Positions 25,128 to 36,719 of a stretch of DNA of 63,290 nucleotides are shown in pieces. The position numbers and the translations under genes were made by a program. Numbering within the stretch: the stretch's first letter is position 1; every line of letters begins with the position of its first letter. The notes beneath the pieces are model-generated. The model made no database searches. It saw only the letters and a list, made by a program, of their open reading frames with translations, and was not told the origin of the DNA. The stretch comes from Brevibacterium permense (GTDB lineage Bacteria; Actinomycetota; Actinomycetes; Actinomycetales; Brevibacteriaceae), in the NCBI RefSeq assembly GCF_025506275.1, contig NZ_QYCP01000074.1, positions 1 through 63,290 of the forward strand, in the 5' to 3' direction.

Positions 25128-26510
25128 TCAGTTCAGTCTCTGGGCCGCGGCGTCCGCGCGGGCGATGCAGGCGGGAATGCCGACTCCCCCATAGGCGGAT
25201 CCGGCGAGTTCGAGGCCGGGCAGCGACGCGATCTCGGCGTCGATGACAGCGAGGCGTCCGGCGTGGCCGGGCAGGTACTGCGGCAGTGCGGAGTTCCAGC
25301 GCTGGACTTCCGAGCCCAGCAGCTGCGATTCCGGACGGGAGGTGATCGTCTGCCAGTCGGCGAAGGCGCGTTCGACGATCTCCTCATCGGAGAATCTGCT
25401 CCACACCTCGGGTCCGTCGCCGAAGCGTCCGATGCTCATCCGCACCAGGGCCGTCCCCGCGGGGATATGGTCAGCCGTCCACGGCCATTTGTTCGACACG
25501 AAAGTCGAGGCCTTGATGAACGTGCCCTCGGTCGCGGGGACGAGGAACCCCGAGCCCTGCAGCTCCACTCCCCCGAGGTCGACGAGGGCGGCGACCAAGG
25601 CAGTGGAGGCATAGGGAATCTCGCCGAGGCGGCTCGCCGATTCCGGGGCCACCGACGCCAGCAGCCCGGCGGTCACATGCGCGGGCGTGGCGAGAACGAG
25701 CCCATCGGATTCGATGTCGTCCCCCTGGCCGCGGACGATCCACCTCTCACCGTCCCGGTCGATCCCGGTGACACCGGCACCGAGACGGACCGTCCCGCCG
25801 CCCAGCACGATCGCCTCGTGCAGGGCCGGGATGAGGCGGTTGATTCCGCCTTCGAAGCTCATGAACACCGGTTCCGGGTTCCCTGCCGACGCGGTCTGGG
25901 CGTCGCGAGCGGCGAGGAGCTGTGTGACGAGGTCGAGCACCGAGGTGCCCTCGACGGCGGCGGGCAGCAGCGCGGGCACCGTTTCGGCCAGGGACAGGTC
26001 CCGGCAGCGACCGGCGTAGACGCCGCCGAGCAGCGGGTCGACGAGTTCGTCGACGATGGCGTCGCCGAGGCGCGCGGACAGGAAGTCCCCGAGCGAGACG
26101 TCATCACCCTCGATCGGCGGGGTGATCCGTTCGGCCGCCAAGCGAGCGGCGGCCTCGGTGCCGATGAGGGATTCGACCTCGGCCGCTTCGGCCGGCACAC
26201 CCATGATCGTCCGTTTGGGAATCGCGTGCAGGCTTCCCCGGCTGAGCACCTGCGATCTGTGCCGGGTCGAGGGGAACACCGAGTCGAGGCCGAGTTCGGC
26301 GGCCAGGTTCCTGGTCTCCGGACGCCGGTTGAGGCTCGCTTCGGCTCCCGCGTCGATGCCCACGGGTACGGCACTATCGAGAGTGGTCGCTTTCAGACAG
26401 CCGCCGAGGAGGTCGCCGGCTTCCAGCACGGTCACTCGGTGGTCGGCGGAGAGACGATAGGCGGCGACGAGTCCGGAGATCCCTCCTCCGACGACGGTGA
26501 TCTGAGACAT
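25128..26510 (-). CDS. hemY: Coproporphyrinogen III / protoporphyrinogen oxidase (HemY/CgoX)
   Basis: 460 residues from the ATG at 26510. The N-terminal FAD motif [18 protein letters not shown] and the C-terminal [18 protein letters not shown] match the HemY flavoprotein family. With HemQ next door it should oxidise coproporphyrinogen III. It starts 4 bases after hemE. The open frame extends upstream through hemE, but that is shadow. Confidence 0.93.
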   Translation of the reverse strand: MSQITVVGGGISGLVAAYRLSADHRVTVLEAGDLLGGCLKATTLDSAVPVGIDAGAEASLNRRPETRNLAAELGLDSVFPSTRHRSQVLSRGSLHAIPKRTIMGVPAEAAEVESLIGTEAAARLAAERITPPIEGDDVSLGDFLSARLGDAIVDELVDPLLGGVYAGRCRDLSLAETVPALLPAAVEGTSVLDLVTQLLAARDAQTASAGNPEPVFMSFEGGINRLIPALHEAIVLGGGTVRLGAGVTGIDRDGERWIVRGQGDDIESDGLVLATPAHVTAGLLASVAPESASRLGEIPYASTALVAALVDLGGVELQGSGFLVPATEGTFIKASTFVSNKWPWTADHIPAGTALVRMSIGRFGDGPEVWSRFSDEEIVERAFADWQTITSRPESQLLGSEVQRWNSALPQYLPGHAGRLAVIDAEIASLPGLELAGSAYGGVGIPACIARADAAAQRLN

Positions 26511-26514
26511 TCGA

Positions 26515-27561
26515 TCAGCCGCGGCTGCCGAGGATCTCGGCCGAGACGCGGTGGACGAGTTCGACGACGCGTCCGGGCACCTCGGGGTCGGTGTCGGGCA
26601 GGACGCCGTGGCCGAGGTTGAAGACGAAGCCGCGGTCGAGTTCGAGCCCCTTGCGCACGATCGCCTCGACGCGGGCGGACAGCGCCTCCCACGGGGCGAA
26701 GAGCAGGGCCGGGTCCAAGTTGCCCTGAAGTGCCTGACCGGGCTTGACGCGAGTGGCGGCATCGGCCAAGTCGACGCGGAAGTCGACGCCGACGGTCGTC
26801 GATCCGGCCAGTGCAATGGAGCCGAGCAGCTCACCGGTCTGCACCCCGAAGTGGATGCTGGGCACATCGTGTCCGGACAGTGCGTCGAAGACTGCAGTGG
26901 AGTGTTCGAGGACGTGGTTCTCGTAGTCCTCCCGAGCGAGGTAGCCTGCCCAGGAGTCGAAGAGCTGGAAGGCCTTGGCGCCGGCGTTCAGCTGCACGTC
27001 GATGAATGTCGCCGACATCTTCGCAAGCTTGCTCAGCAGGGCCGAGAACGCCTCGGGGTCGGAGACCATGAGTGACTTCGTCTTCTCGTGGTTCTTGCTC
27101 GGACCGCCTTCGATGAGGTAGCTGGCCAGGGTGAACGGGGCACCGGCGAACCCGATGAGCGGGGTGGCATCGCCGAGTTCGGCGGTCACCCGCTGGATCG
27201 ATTCCGTGATGTCCGGGATATCGGCGGCGTCGAGATCGGGCAGGGCGTCGATATCGGCGCGGGAGCGCACCGGGGAGGCGATGACCGGGCCGACGCCGGG
27301 AACGATCTCCACATCGACCCCGGCGGCCTGGAGCGGGACGACGATATCGGAGAAGAAGATGGCTGCGTCGACGCCGTGACGACGGACCGGCTGGAGGGTG
27401 ATCTCGGAGACCATCTCGGGGTCGCGGCAGGCATCGAGCATCTGAGTGCCTTCGCGCAGCTTGCGGTACTCAGGCAGGGAGCGGCCGGCCTGCCGCATGA
27501 ACCAGACGGGAGTGTGCGAAACCGGCTCCGAACGCAGGGCAGCCAACAGGGGTGATGTCAT
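26515..27561 (-). CDS. hemE: Uroporphyrinogen decarboxylase
   Basis: 348 residues. It converts uroporphyrinogen III to coproporphyrinogen III. The signature PVWFMRQAGRSLPEYR (both substrate-binding Arg), FSDIVVPLQAAG and GFAGAPFTLASYLIEGG are all intact. First gene of the hemE-hemY-hemQ operon; hemH lies separately at 43.4 kb. Confidence 0.96.
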   Translation of the reverse strand: MTSPLLAALRSEPVSHTPVWFMRQAGRSLPEYRKLREGTQMLDACRDPEMVSEITLQPVRRHGVDAAIFFSDIVVPLQAAGVDVEIVPGVGPVIASPVRSRADIDALPDLDAADIPDITESIQRVTAELGDATPLIGFAGAPFTLASYLIEGGPSKNHEKTKSLMVSDPEAFSALLSKLAKMSATFIDVQLNAGAKAFQLFDSWAGYLAREDYENHVLEHSTAVFDALSGHDVPSIHFGVQTGELLGSIALAGSTTVGVDFRVDLADAATRVKPGQALQGNLDPALLFAPWEALSARVEAIVRKGLELDRGFVFNLGHGVLPDTDPEVPGRVVELVHRVSAEILGSRG

Positions 27562-27720
27562 GGGGCCATCTTCCCATTCTTCGATCGCTCATGCCCACTC
27601 GACGGCGGTTTCAAGACGGGCCGTCTTGCCGTCTCAGCATTCGGCCGAGGACACGGTCCGACGGATTGTCCGGGGCCGCCTCGGCGTGGATGATTCCTCT
27701 GTCCGCACGGCTGATCTATC

Positions 27721-28344
27721 GTGGCAACTGTGGTCAACACCTCACCTCTCAATCGCATTCCGGCAGAGTTCTCCGCCGTGACGTCGGTGCTGCGTCAGGC
27801 GCGCAGCACGAACAACGTGTCGATTTCCGAGATTCCCGCCCCGGCCCGTCTGGCCCCCTACTCCTATGCGCTCGGGGCCGAGGTCAGCGCCGATGAGACC
27901 TTTCTGCGAGCCAGCGGCGAGGCCATCGACGAACTCGCCACCGGCCGCATCGTCGTCCTCTTCGACCCCGCCGCCCCCGAGGAGTGGGAAGGCTCGTTCC
28001 GGGTCGTCTCCTATATCCGCGCCGAACTCGAACACGAACTCGGCAATGAGACGATGCTCGGGCATGTGGCATGGAGTTGGCTCGAAGATGCCCTCGATGC
28101 CAACGACTGCCAAGTGCTCGCCGCCGGCGGGACGACCACACGCGTGCTGTCCGAGAGCTTCGGCACCTTGGCCGACCGCCCGGCCACGATAGACTTGGAG
28201 CTGCGCGCCTCGTGGACACCCGTGATTGACGAACCGGATCTGATCGGCAATCACTTCGAGGCCTGGATCGATCTGCTCAGCACAGTCGCCGGACTGCCAC
28301 CACTTCCTGAAGGAGTCACAGCCCTGCCCGGGCGCCGTCGATGA
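27721..28344 (+). CDS. DUF3000 family protein
   Basis: 207 residues from a GTG at 27721 (another in-frame GTG at 27730). EFSAVTSVLRQARS, RLAPYSYALGAEV and GHVAWSWLEDALD are typical of the actinobacterial DUF3000 family of unknown function. Its stop overlaps the rnd start by 4 bases, and the same pair (Rv2680-Rv2681) is adjacent in Mycobacterium, which suggests a shared RNA-related role. Confidence 0.88.
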   Translation: MATVVNTSPLNRIPAEFSAVTSVLRQARSTNNVSISEIPAPARLAPYSYALGAEVSADETFLRASGEAIDELATGRIVVLFDPAAPEEWEGSFRVVSYIRAELEHELGNETMLGHVAWSWLEDALDANDCQVLAAGGTTTRVLSESFGTLADRPATIDLELRASWTPVIDEPDLIGNHFEAWIDLLSTVAGLPPLPEGVTALPGRRR

Positions 28345-29513
28345 CAACTGAACTACCGCTTTTGGAAACACCCGCGAACGGCATCCCCGACGTCGTCGAC
28401 ACCAGAGAGGACCTCTCCTCCTCGATTGCCGATCTAGCCGCCGCCAACGGTCCGATCGCAGTCGACGCCGAACGCGCTTCCGGCATCAGATACGGACAGC
28501 GTGCCTTCCTCGTCCAACTGCGACGCGAAGGCGCGGGCACCTTCCTCCTCGATTCCGAGACGCTCGGTGACCTCAGCGACCTCAACCCGGCTCTCGGCTC
28601 CGACGAGTGGGTCATCCATTCGGTGACACAGGATCTGCCGTGCCTGCAGGAGCGAGGAATGCGCCCGGCGGCTCTGTTCGACACCGAGCTGGCCGCCAGG
28701 CTGCTCGGATGGGAGAAGTTCGGGCTGGCCGCGGTCGCCGAACGCACCCTGGGGGTGCGGCTGGCGAAAGAGCATTCGGCCGCCGATTGGTCGACGCGTC
28801 CGCTGCCGAAGGAGTGGCTGAACTATGCCGCCCTCGACGTCGAAGTGCTCCTGCCGATCCGCGACATCCTCCACCAGCAGCTTCTCGACTCTGACCGGTG
28901 GGAGTTTGCGCAGCAGGAGTTCACGCATCTGCTCGATTTCACGCCGAAGCATTTCGATGAGCCGTGGCGACGCACGCATGGACTGTCGAAGATCAGGTCC
29001 CGCCGCGACATCGCCCGAGTCCGTGAGCTCTGGCAGGCCCGTGACTCCATGGCCCGTGAGGCCGATCTGGCTCCCACGAAGATCCTGCGCGATCGTGAGC
29101 TAGTCGCGCTCGCCCAATCCGGTGTGAAGTCCAGCGACGATATCCTGGCTCAGTGGCGCAGGCTCTCCCGTGCCGAGGCGGCCCGACTCTTCCGTGCCTA
29201 CCGCAAGGCCTCCCGTTTGGCGGCCGAAGAGCTGCCGGGACGGTCCGAGCGCGGACGCTCGAAACGCAGCGAATTCAACCCGGCGGAGCTCAAAGAGCGG
29301 GTGGCGGCGCTCAAGGCCGCAATGTCGGAGCTCTCCGAAGAGCTGACGATCCCCCACGATGTGCTCCTCCAGCCGGCAATCGTGAAGTCCCTGGCCGCGG
29401 AGCCGAACGTCGACGTCGAGGGCTACCTCGCCGAGGCGGGAGCCCGACCCTGGCAGATCGAGCTCAGTGCCCCCGTGCTGAAGAAGACCCTGGCCGGACT
29501 CCCCCAGGCCTGA
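28341..29513 (+). CDS. rnd: Ribonuclease D
   Basis: 390 residues. A DEDD-type 3'-5' exonuclease: AVDAERA (exo I), HSVTQDLPCLQE (exo II) and YAALDVEVLLPI (exo III, Tyr/Asp), followed by an HRDC domain at about 210-285 and a C-terminal extension. It matures or degrades stable RNA. Exo I reads DAE, the expected D-x-E. Coupled to the DUF3000 gene. Confidence 0.93.
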   Translation: MTTELPLLETPANGIPDVVDTREDLSSSIADLAAANGPIAVDAERASGIRYGQRAFLVQLRREGAGTFLLDSETLGDLSDLNPALGSDEWVIHSVTQDLPCLQERGMRPAALFDTELAARLLGWEKFGLAAVAERTLGVRLAKEHSAADWSTRPLPKEWLNYAALDVEVLLPIRDILHQQLLDSDRWEFAQQEFTHLLDFTPKHFDEPWRRTHGLSKIRSRRDIARVRELWQARDSMAREADLAPTKILRDRELVALAQSGVKSSDDILAQWRRLSRAEAARLFRAYRKASRLAAEELPGRSERGRSKRSEFNPAELKERVAALKAAMSELSEELTIPHDVLLQPAIVKSLAAEPNVDVEGYLAEAGARPWQIELSAPVLKKTLAGLPQA

Positions 29514-29573
29514 ACTCACGCTCAAGTCCCGCGGTTCGAGCGTCGGGCCCGCGTTGCCCCTGGGGGCCAGATC

Positions 29574-31514
29574 TCACACCGCGCGGCGGGAACTCTGATC
29601 GGCTCGATCGGCCACCTCGGCGGGCAGGGCCCTGAGGATTTCGGACACAATCGTGTCGACGTCGAGGCCCACCTCGGCGAGGATCTCTTCACGTGTCCCC
29701 TGCGGCAGGAACTCGTCGGGCACGCCGAGTTCGAGCACCCCGATCCGCGAATCGGCTTCGCGCAGGTCGGAGCGGATCTGTGAACCCACACCGCCGATCT
29801 TCACTCCGTCTTCGATGACGGCCACCAGACTGTGGTCGGCCGCGAGGTCGATGACGGATGAGGGCACTGGCAGCACCCATCTGGGGTCGATGATCGTCGC
29901 TCTCAGTCCCTGCTCTGCGAGGCGGTCGGCGACGTCACCGGCCAACGTGGCGAAGGGTCCGACGGAGACGATGAGCACATCGGACCTCGACCCGGTCGGC
30001 CCCTCACGGAGGATGTCGACGCCGTCGTCGAGCCGCCTCAGCGCGGGGATGTCGGTCCCGACGCTGCCGCGGGGAAATCTCACCACGGTCGGGGCGTCCG
30101 AGACGGTGACGGCTTCGCGCAGCTCTTCGGTCAGCCGTGCGGCGTCACGCGGTGCGGCCAGGCGCAGTCCGGGGACGACGCGCAGCATCGCGATGTCCCA
30201 GATTCCGTGGTGACTGGCTCCGTCGGGGCCGGTGATTCCAGCGCGGTCGAGGACGAAGGTCACGCCCTGGCGGTGGAGGGCGACGTCCATGAGCACCTGG
30301 TCGAAGGCGCGGGAGAGGAACGTGGAGTAGATGCACACGGCGGGGTGCAACCCGCCGTAGGAAAGGCCCGCGGCCGAGGCGACCGCATGCTGTTCGGCGA
30401 TGCCGACGTCGAAGACGCGGTCGGGGAACTCCTCGGCGAATTTCGCCAGCCCCACGGGCAGGAGCATGGCGGCGGTGATGGCGACGATGTCCTCGCGTTC
30501 CTCGGCGAGTGCGCAGATCTCGGTGCCGAACACGGAGGTCCATGACGTCGATTTCGACGGTGTCGATCTCCCGGTGACGGGGTCGATGACGCCGACGGAG
30601 TGGAACTGGTCGGCGTCGTCGTTGACGGCCGGGTCGAATCCGTGCCCCTTCTGCGTGATCATGTGGACGATGATGGGGCCGCCGTCGAACTGTTTGGCCA
30701 GTTGGAGGGCCTTGTCGACCGAGGGCAGGTCGTGTCCGTCGACGGGGCCCAAGTATTTGATGCCGAGTTCGTCGAACATTCCGGTCTCGGGTGAGCTGAC
30801 CATGTCTTTGAGTCCGCGTTTGACGCCGTGGATGGCGCTGTAGGCGGCGCGGCCGGGTCGGCCGGATTGGCGGAGTGTCTCCTTGCCCCAGGTGAGCAGC
30901 CTCTCGTAGCTCGAGGTGGTGCGCAGTTCGTCAAGGTGGGCGGCGAATCCGCCGACGGTCGGGGCGTAGGAGCGACCGTTGTCGTTGACGACGATGACCA
31001 ACCGCCTCGGCGGGGTGGAGGTGTCGGCGGCGATGGTGTTGAGCGCTTCCCAGGCCATTCCCCCGGTCAGGGCTCCGTCGCCGATGACGGCGACGACGTG
31101 GCGGTCTCGCTCACCGGTGAGCTGGCGGGCCTTGGCGATGCCGTCGGCCCAGGACAGGGAGGCCGAGGCGTGGGAGTTCTCGACGACGTCGTGCTCGCTC
31201 TCACGCCGGCTCGGGTAGCCGGAGAGGCCGTCGCGCTGCCGGAGGGTGGAGAACTCCTCCCGCCGACCGGTGAGCAGCTTGTGCACATATGTCTGGTGGC
31301 CGACGTCGAAGATGATCGTGTCTCGCGGAGAGTCGAAGGTGCGGTGGATGCCCATCGTCAGTTCGACGACGCCGAGGTTGGGTCCCAGGTGTCCGCCGGT
31401 GCCGGACACGGTCGTGATGAGGTAGTCGCGGATCTCTTTGGCCAGCACTTCGCATTCTGAGGCGTCGAGTCGACGCAGATCGGCGGGCGAGCCGAGGGAT
31501 TCGAGAAAGGTCAT
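29574..31514 (-). CDS. dxs: 1-deoxy-D-xylulose-5-phosphate synthase
   Basis: 646 residues. It joins pyruvate and glyceraldehyde 3-phosphate, the first step of the MEP isoprenoid pathway. [15 protein letters not shown] is the thiamine diphosphate site; [12 protein letters not shown] and the transketolase-C end are intact. The product pathway feeds the isoprenyl transferase at 9 kb. It starts with ATG at 31514, next to a 633-base gap rich in repeats. Confidence 0.96.
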   Translation of the reverse strand: MTFLESLGSPADLRRLDASECEVLAKEIRDYLITTVSGTGGHLGPNLGVVELTMGIHRTFDSPRDTIIFDVGHQTYVHKLLTGRREEFSTLRQRDGLSGYPSRRESEHDVVENSHASASLSWADGIAKARQLTGERDRHVVAVIGDGALTGGMAWEALNTIAADTSTPPRRLVIVVNDNGRSYAPTVGGFAAHLDELRTTSSYERLLTWGKETLRQSGRPGRAAYSAIHGVKRGLKDMVSSPETGMFDELGIKYLGPVDGHDLPSVDKALQLAKQFDGGPIIVHMITQKGHGFDPAVNDDADQFHSVGVIDPVTGRSTPSKSTSWTSVFGTEICALAEEREDIVAITAAMLLPVGLAKFAEEFPDRVFDVGIAEQHAVASAAGLSYGGLHPAVCIYSTFLSRAFDQVLMDVALHRQGVTFVLDRAGITGPDGASHHGIWDIAMLRVVPGLRLAAPRDAARLTEELREAVTVSDAPTVVRFPRGSVGTDIPALRRLDDGVDILREGPTGSRSDVLIVSVGPFATLAGDVADRLAEQGLRATIIDPRWVLPVPSSVIDLAADHSLVAVIEDGVKIGGVGSQIRSDLREADSRIGVLELGVPDEFLPQGTREEILAEVGLDVDTIVSEILRALPAEVADRADQSSRRAV

Positions 31515-32147
31515 GCGGCCTCAGTTCTGACGACATCGTTGGCGGACAGATTCCATCCGCCCCATCCTATCTCTCACAGATGCGTCCCTCACCCTTCGCG
31601 GCACACCGCCGCTCTGCAGTACCCCTCAGCCTTCCCGTCACACCGCCTCGGCGCCGGCTATTCACACCATTGCGAACGCACCACTCACCGTTCGTGGCAC
31701 ACCACCCCGTCGTAGCACGGCGTTGAGCGACTGCCGATGAGTCATGGTCGCATTCGCGCCCACACCCACCCACGCCGAGGCGGCCGACCACCAGCGCACG
31801 GATTCCCGCGGACGCGCTCAGGCTCACTCTCAACCCCGCTCGAAAGTGACCATCCCTCACCCTTCGCCGCACAGCGCACCGCTGAAACGAGGCGATTTGT
31901 CACTAACGGTGACGGATTCCTTGGCAGCGGTGAGTTTTGTCACTAGCGGTGACGGATGCCGAACTGCGTCGAGGACGTGACGCGAACGGTGAGGGATGCT
32001 CGATCAACGGCACCGTCGCACGCGTCCGGGCACGACGAAGGCCGGTGGGAAACATCCCACCGGCCTTCGATCTGCTCCGGATCAGCGCCTCAGCGCGAAC
32101 CGACCGCCGAGAGTCCGAGACTCACAGCACCTCAGCGTCTCCTGCGA
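31515..32147. repeat. Intergenic repeat cluster between dxs and acnA
   Basis: No gene in 633 bases. It holds six related 20-25-base units: three of the form YCCYTCACCSTTCGYSGCAC (31585-31604, 31681-31700, 31853-31872) and three whose core is the reverse complement of it (31896-31920, 31936-31960, 31981-32001) with core CGGTGASGGAT. Units 4 and 5 are exactly 40 bases apart and contain GTCAC-N5-GTGAC inverted repeats. Two copies of CCGCCTCGGCG also lie here in opposite orientations (31643, 31773). Purpose unknown. Confidence 0.6.
32036..32069. terminator. Terminator hairpin of acnA
   Basis: Arms CGAAGGCCGGTGGGA and TCCCACCGGCCTTCG with a 4-base loop, 79 bases beyond the acnA stop codon. Confidence 0.8.
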
Positions 32148-34832
<2,685 letters not shown>

Positions 34833-35142
34833 CGTGATTCTCCTGTTTCATCCGACACTCATCCAAGAAACCGGGTCCGTTCGACTCGGCGGTCGGACCC
34901 TTGCATCACGCACCGATTTACGCGACACATATGTTTCCAAAAGTATCTTGACGTCAAGATAAATTCTATCGCATTTGAGGGGCTTTGACCACCATGGCAC
35001 ACAGAGGCGCGAAACCCTGCGATCGGGTTTTCCGCAGGCCCTCGTGCGGTCATCACCAGGGCCGCGGCCGGGTCGCGCGGCCTAGCGTGGACAGCACACT
35101 CAAAGAAGCAGCGCACTCGCCTGCCATCCCCGAGGAGATCCT
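34833..35142. other. Divergent intergenic region acnA / small membrane protein
   Basis: 310 bases without a gene. The acnA side is AT-rich and carries the 18-bp palindrome; a minus-strand -35 TTGACG inside it followed after 17 bases by ACATAT is a plausible acnA promoter. The other side ends with a GAGGAG ribosome-binding site for the gene at 35143. Confidence 0.5.
34944..34961. promoter_or_regulatory. 18-bp palindromic operator upstream of acnA
   Basis: TATCTTGACGTCAAGATA is a perfect palindrome that overlaps a likely -35 box (TTGACG) of acnA. The form suits a MarR-type dimer; MarR-family TamR controls aconitase in Streptomyces, so a TamR-like regulator is a candidate. That assignment is inference. 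Confidence 0.55.
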
Positions 35143-35337
35143 ATGGACCCGTTCACCCTAGGCGCCGGATTCGGCTTCGGCGCACTGCTCGTCGGCATCA
35201 TCTTCGCCGTGGTCTGCAGCTCATTCGCAAAGGAGAAGGGCCGGTCGGGCGGCTGGTGGGGACTGTGGGGCTTCCTCACGACGTTCATCGCCCTCATCGC
35301 GCTCGTCCTCCTCCCCCGCCGGTCGGTCACCGCCTGA
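35143..35337 (+). CDS. Small two-helix membrane protein
   Basis: 64 residues, ATG with a GAGGAG site. Two hydrophobic helices (about 6-28 and 40-58) joined by a basic loop KEKGRSGGWW. It overlaps the 3' end of the convergent methyltransferase gene by 11 bases. No family recognised. Confidence 0.68.
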   Translation: MDPFTLGAGFGFGALLVGIIFAVVCSSFAKEKGRSGGWWGLWGFLTTFIALIALVLLPRRSVTA

Positions 35338-36712
35338 GGACTGTCACCGTCTCCAAGTGCGAGGTCAGCGGGAAGAGGTCGAATCCGGTGAGGCTCGAGA
35401 TCGAGAATCCCCCGCCGGTGAGCGCCGCGAGGTCCCGGGCCAGCGTGGCCGGGTCACAGGACACGTAGACCACGGTCCTTGCCGCTGATTCGATGATCGC
35501 CGAGGCGGCCTTCCTCCCGGCGCCCGCCCGTGGCGGGTCGAGGATGATGACGTCCGAATCGGGCAATCGGGCCCGATCCACGCTGAGAGCGAGGAATCGG
35601 GACTCGAGATCGGCGGCATTGTCTCGAGCATGAGCAATGGCTGCCTCCACCCCTTCGACCCCGAACAGAGGCGCTCCGGCATCCCGGGCGGCAATGATGC
35701 CGAGGAGCCCGACCCCGCAGTAGAGGTCGGTGATCGCCTCGACATCGGCAGGCAGCGCTGTAACGACCTCCGAGCTGAGCAGTGCAGCCGCATCCCGGTG
35801 GACCTGCCAGAATCCGTCGGCGCCGACGGTGAAGTCACGACCGTCGACCGTTTCGGTCAGGGTGCGGTCTCCGCGGATCACGCGCAGGAACGGAGCGGGC
35901 GCATGGGAACGACCGCGACCACGGGGACGACCCCCGCGACCACGACCATGACTCTTCTCCGATCCGGCCGCCTCGGCGAGGAGGGAGAACGACGTCGGCA
36001 GCCAGGACTCGATCTCGTCCAGGACCTGCACAGTGGGCCGACCACGGACGATGAGCGCACCATGGTCGCCGGCCCACGCCAATTCGAGTCGGCGGACTCC
36101 CGGCACACGCAGTGTCGTCATGTCGAGATCGTGCAAGGGCCCGGCGGCCAGAGGGGGCGTGGTCACGGGGATGACCTCGTGTGATCTGGGGGCGAGCATT
36201 CCGGCGCGGCCCTCATCGTCGACGGCCAGCTGCACGCGGGTGCGCCAGTCCGTGCCGTCCGTCTCGCCCGGCGCGGGCAGCACCTCAGCGGCGCGGTCGA
36301 TATGTCCGATGCGCTGAAGCTGGTCATTCAGCACCTCGGCCTTGAGCCGACGGGAGTGGGCGAGGTCGACGTGGGCGAATTCCATTCCGCCGAACCCGGC
36401 CGAAGGCGGCACGGCCCCAGCACCGGGGCCTGCAGCGAACCCCGCACCGGAACCGTCGACAGAATCGCCGGGAACATAGTCGAGACGACGATCGGGGACG
36501 CGGTGAGCCGAGGCCTCGATCACCTCGGTGACAGCGGCGCGGAGGAACCGGGCAGGCGGCCCCGCCTCGGTGCGGACTCGGACCTTCTCACCGGGCAGGG
36601 CCCCGGAGACGAAGACGACCTGACCGTCGTGTCGGGCGATGGAGGTGCCGCCGGCCGCCGGTGCCTCGATGTCGAGGGTGAGGTCCTGGGCGGGAACCGA
36701 AGTGTCGTTCAT
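35327..36712 (-). CDS. TrmA/RumA-family RNA (uracil-5-)methyltransferase
   Basis: 461 residues. An N-terminal TRAM-like RNA-binding domain, then a SAM methyltransferase with DLYCGVGLLGI (SAM motif), ILDPPRAG and the catalytic-Cys motif VSCDPATLARD. It methylates uracil in tRNA or rRNA; target not predictable. Residues about 250-268 form a Gly/Arg-rich insert (GRGRGGRPRGRGR). Same gene order as Rv2689c-Rv2690c next to the APC permease. Confidence 0.92.
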   Translation of the reverse strand: MNDTSVPAQDLTLDIEAPAAGGTSIARHDGQVVFVSGALPGEKVRVRTEAGPPARFLRAAVTEVIEASAHRVPDRRLDYVPGDSVDGSGAGFAAGPGAGAVPPSAGFGGMEFAHVDLAHSRRLKAEVLNDQLQRIGHIDRAAEVLPAPGETDGTDWRTRVQLAVDDEGRAGMLAPRSHEVIPVTTPPLAAGPLHDLDMTTLRVPGVRRLELAWAGDHGALIVRGRPTVQVLDEIESWLPTSFSLLAEAAGSEKSHGRGRGGRPRGRGRSHAPAPFLRVIRGDRTLTETVDGRDFTVGADGFWQVHRDAAALLSSEVVTALPADVEAITDLYCGVGLLGIIAARDAGAPLFGVEGVEAAIAHARDNAADLESRFLALSVDRARLPDSDVIILDPPRAGAGRKAASAIIESAARTVVYVSCDPATLARDLAALTGGGFSISSLTGFDLFPLTSHLETVTVLRR

Positions 36713-36719
36713 GCGTGTT

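Noticed and set aside
25128..26867. 579-codon version of hemY
   Set aside because: The added N-terminus lies over hemE; the flavin motif begins directly after the ATG at 26510.
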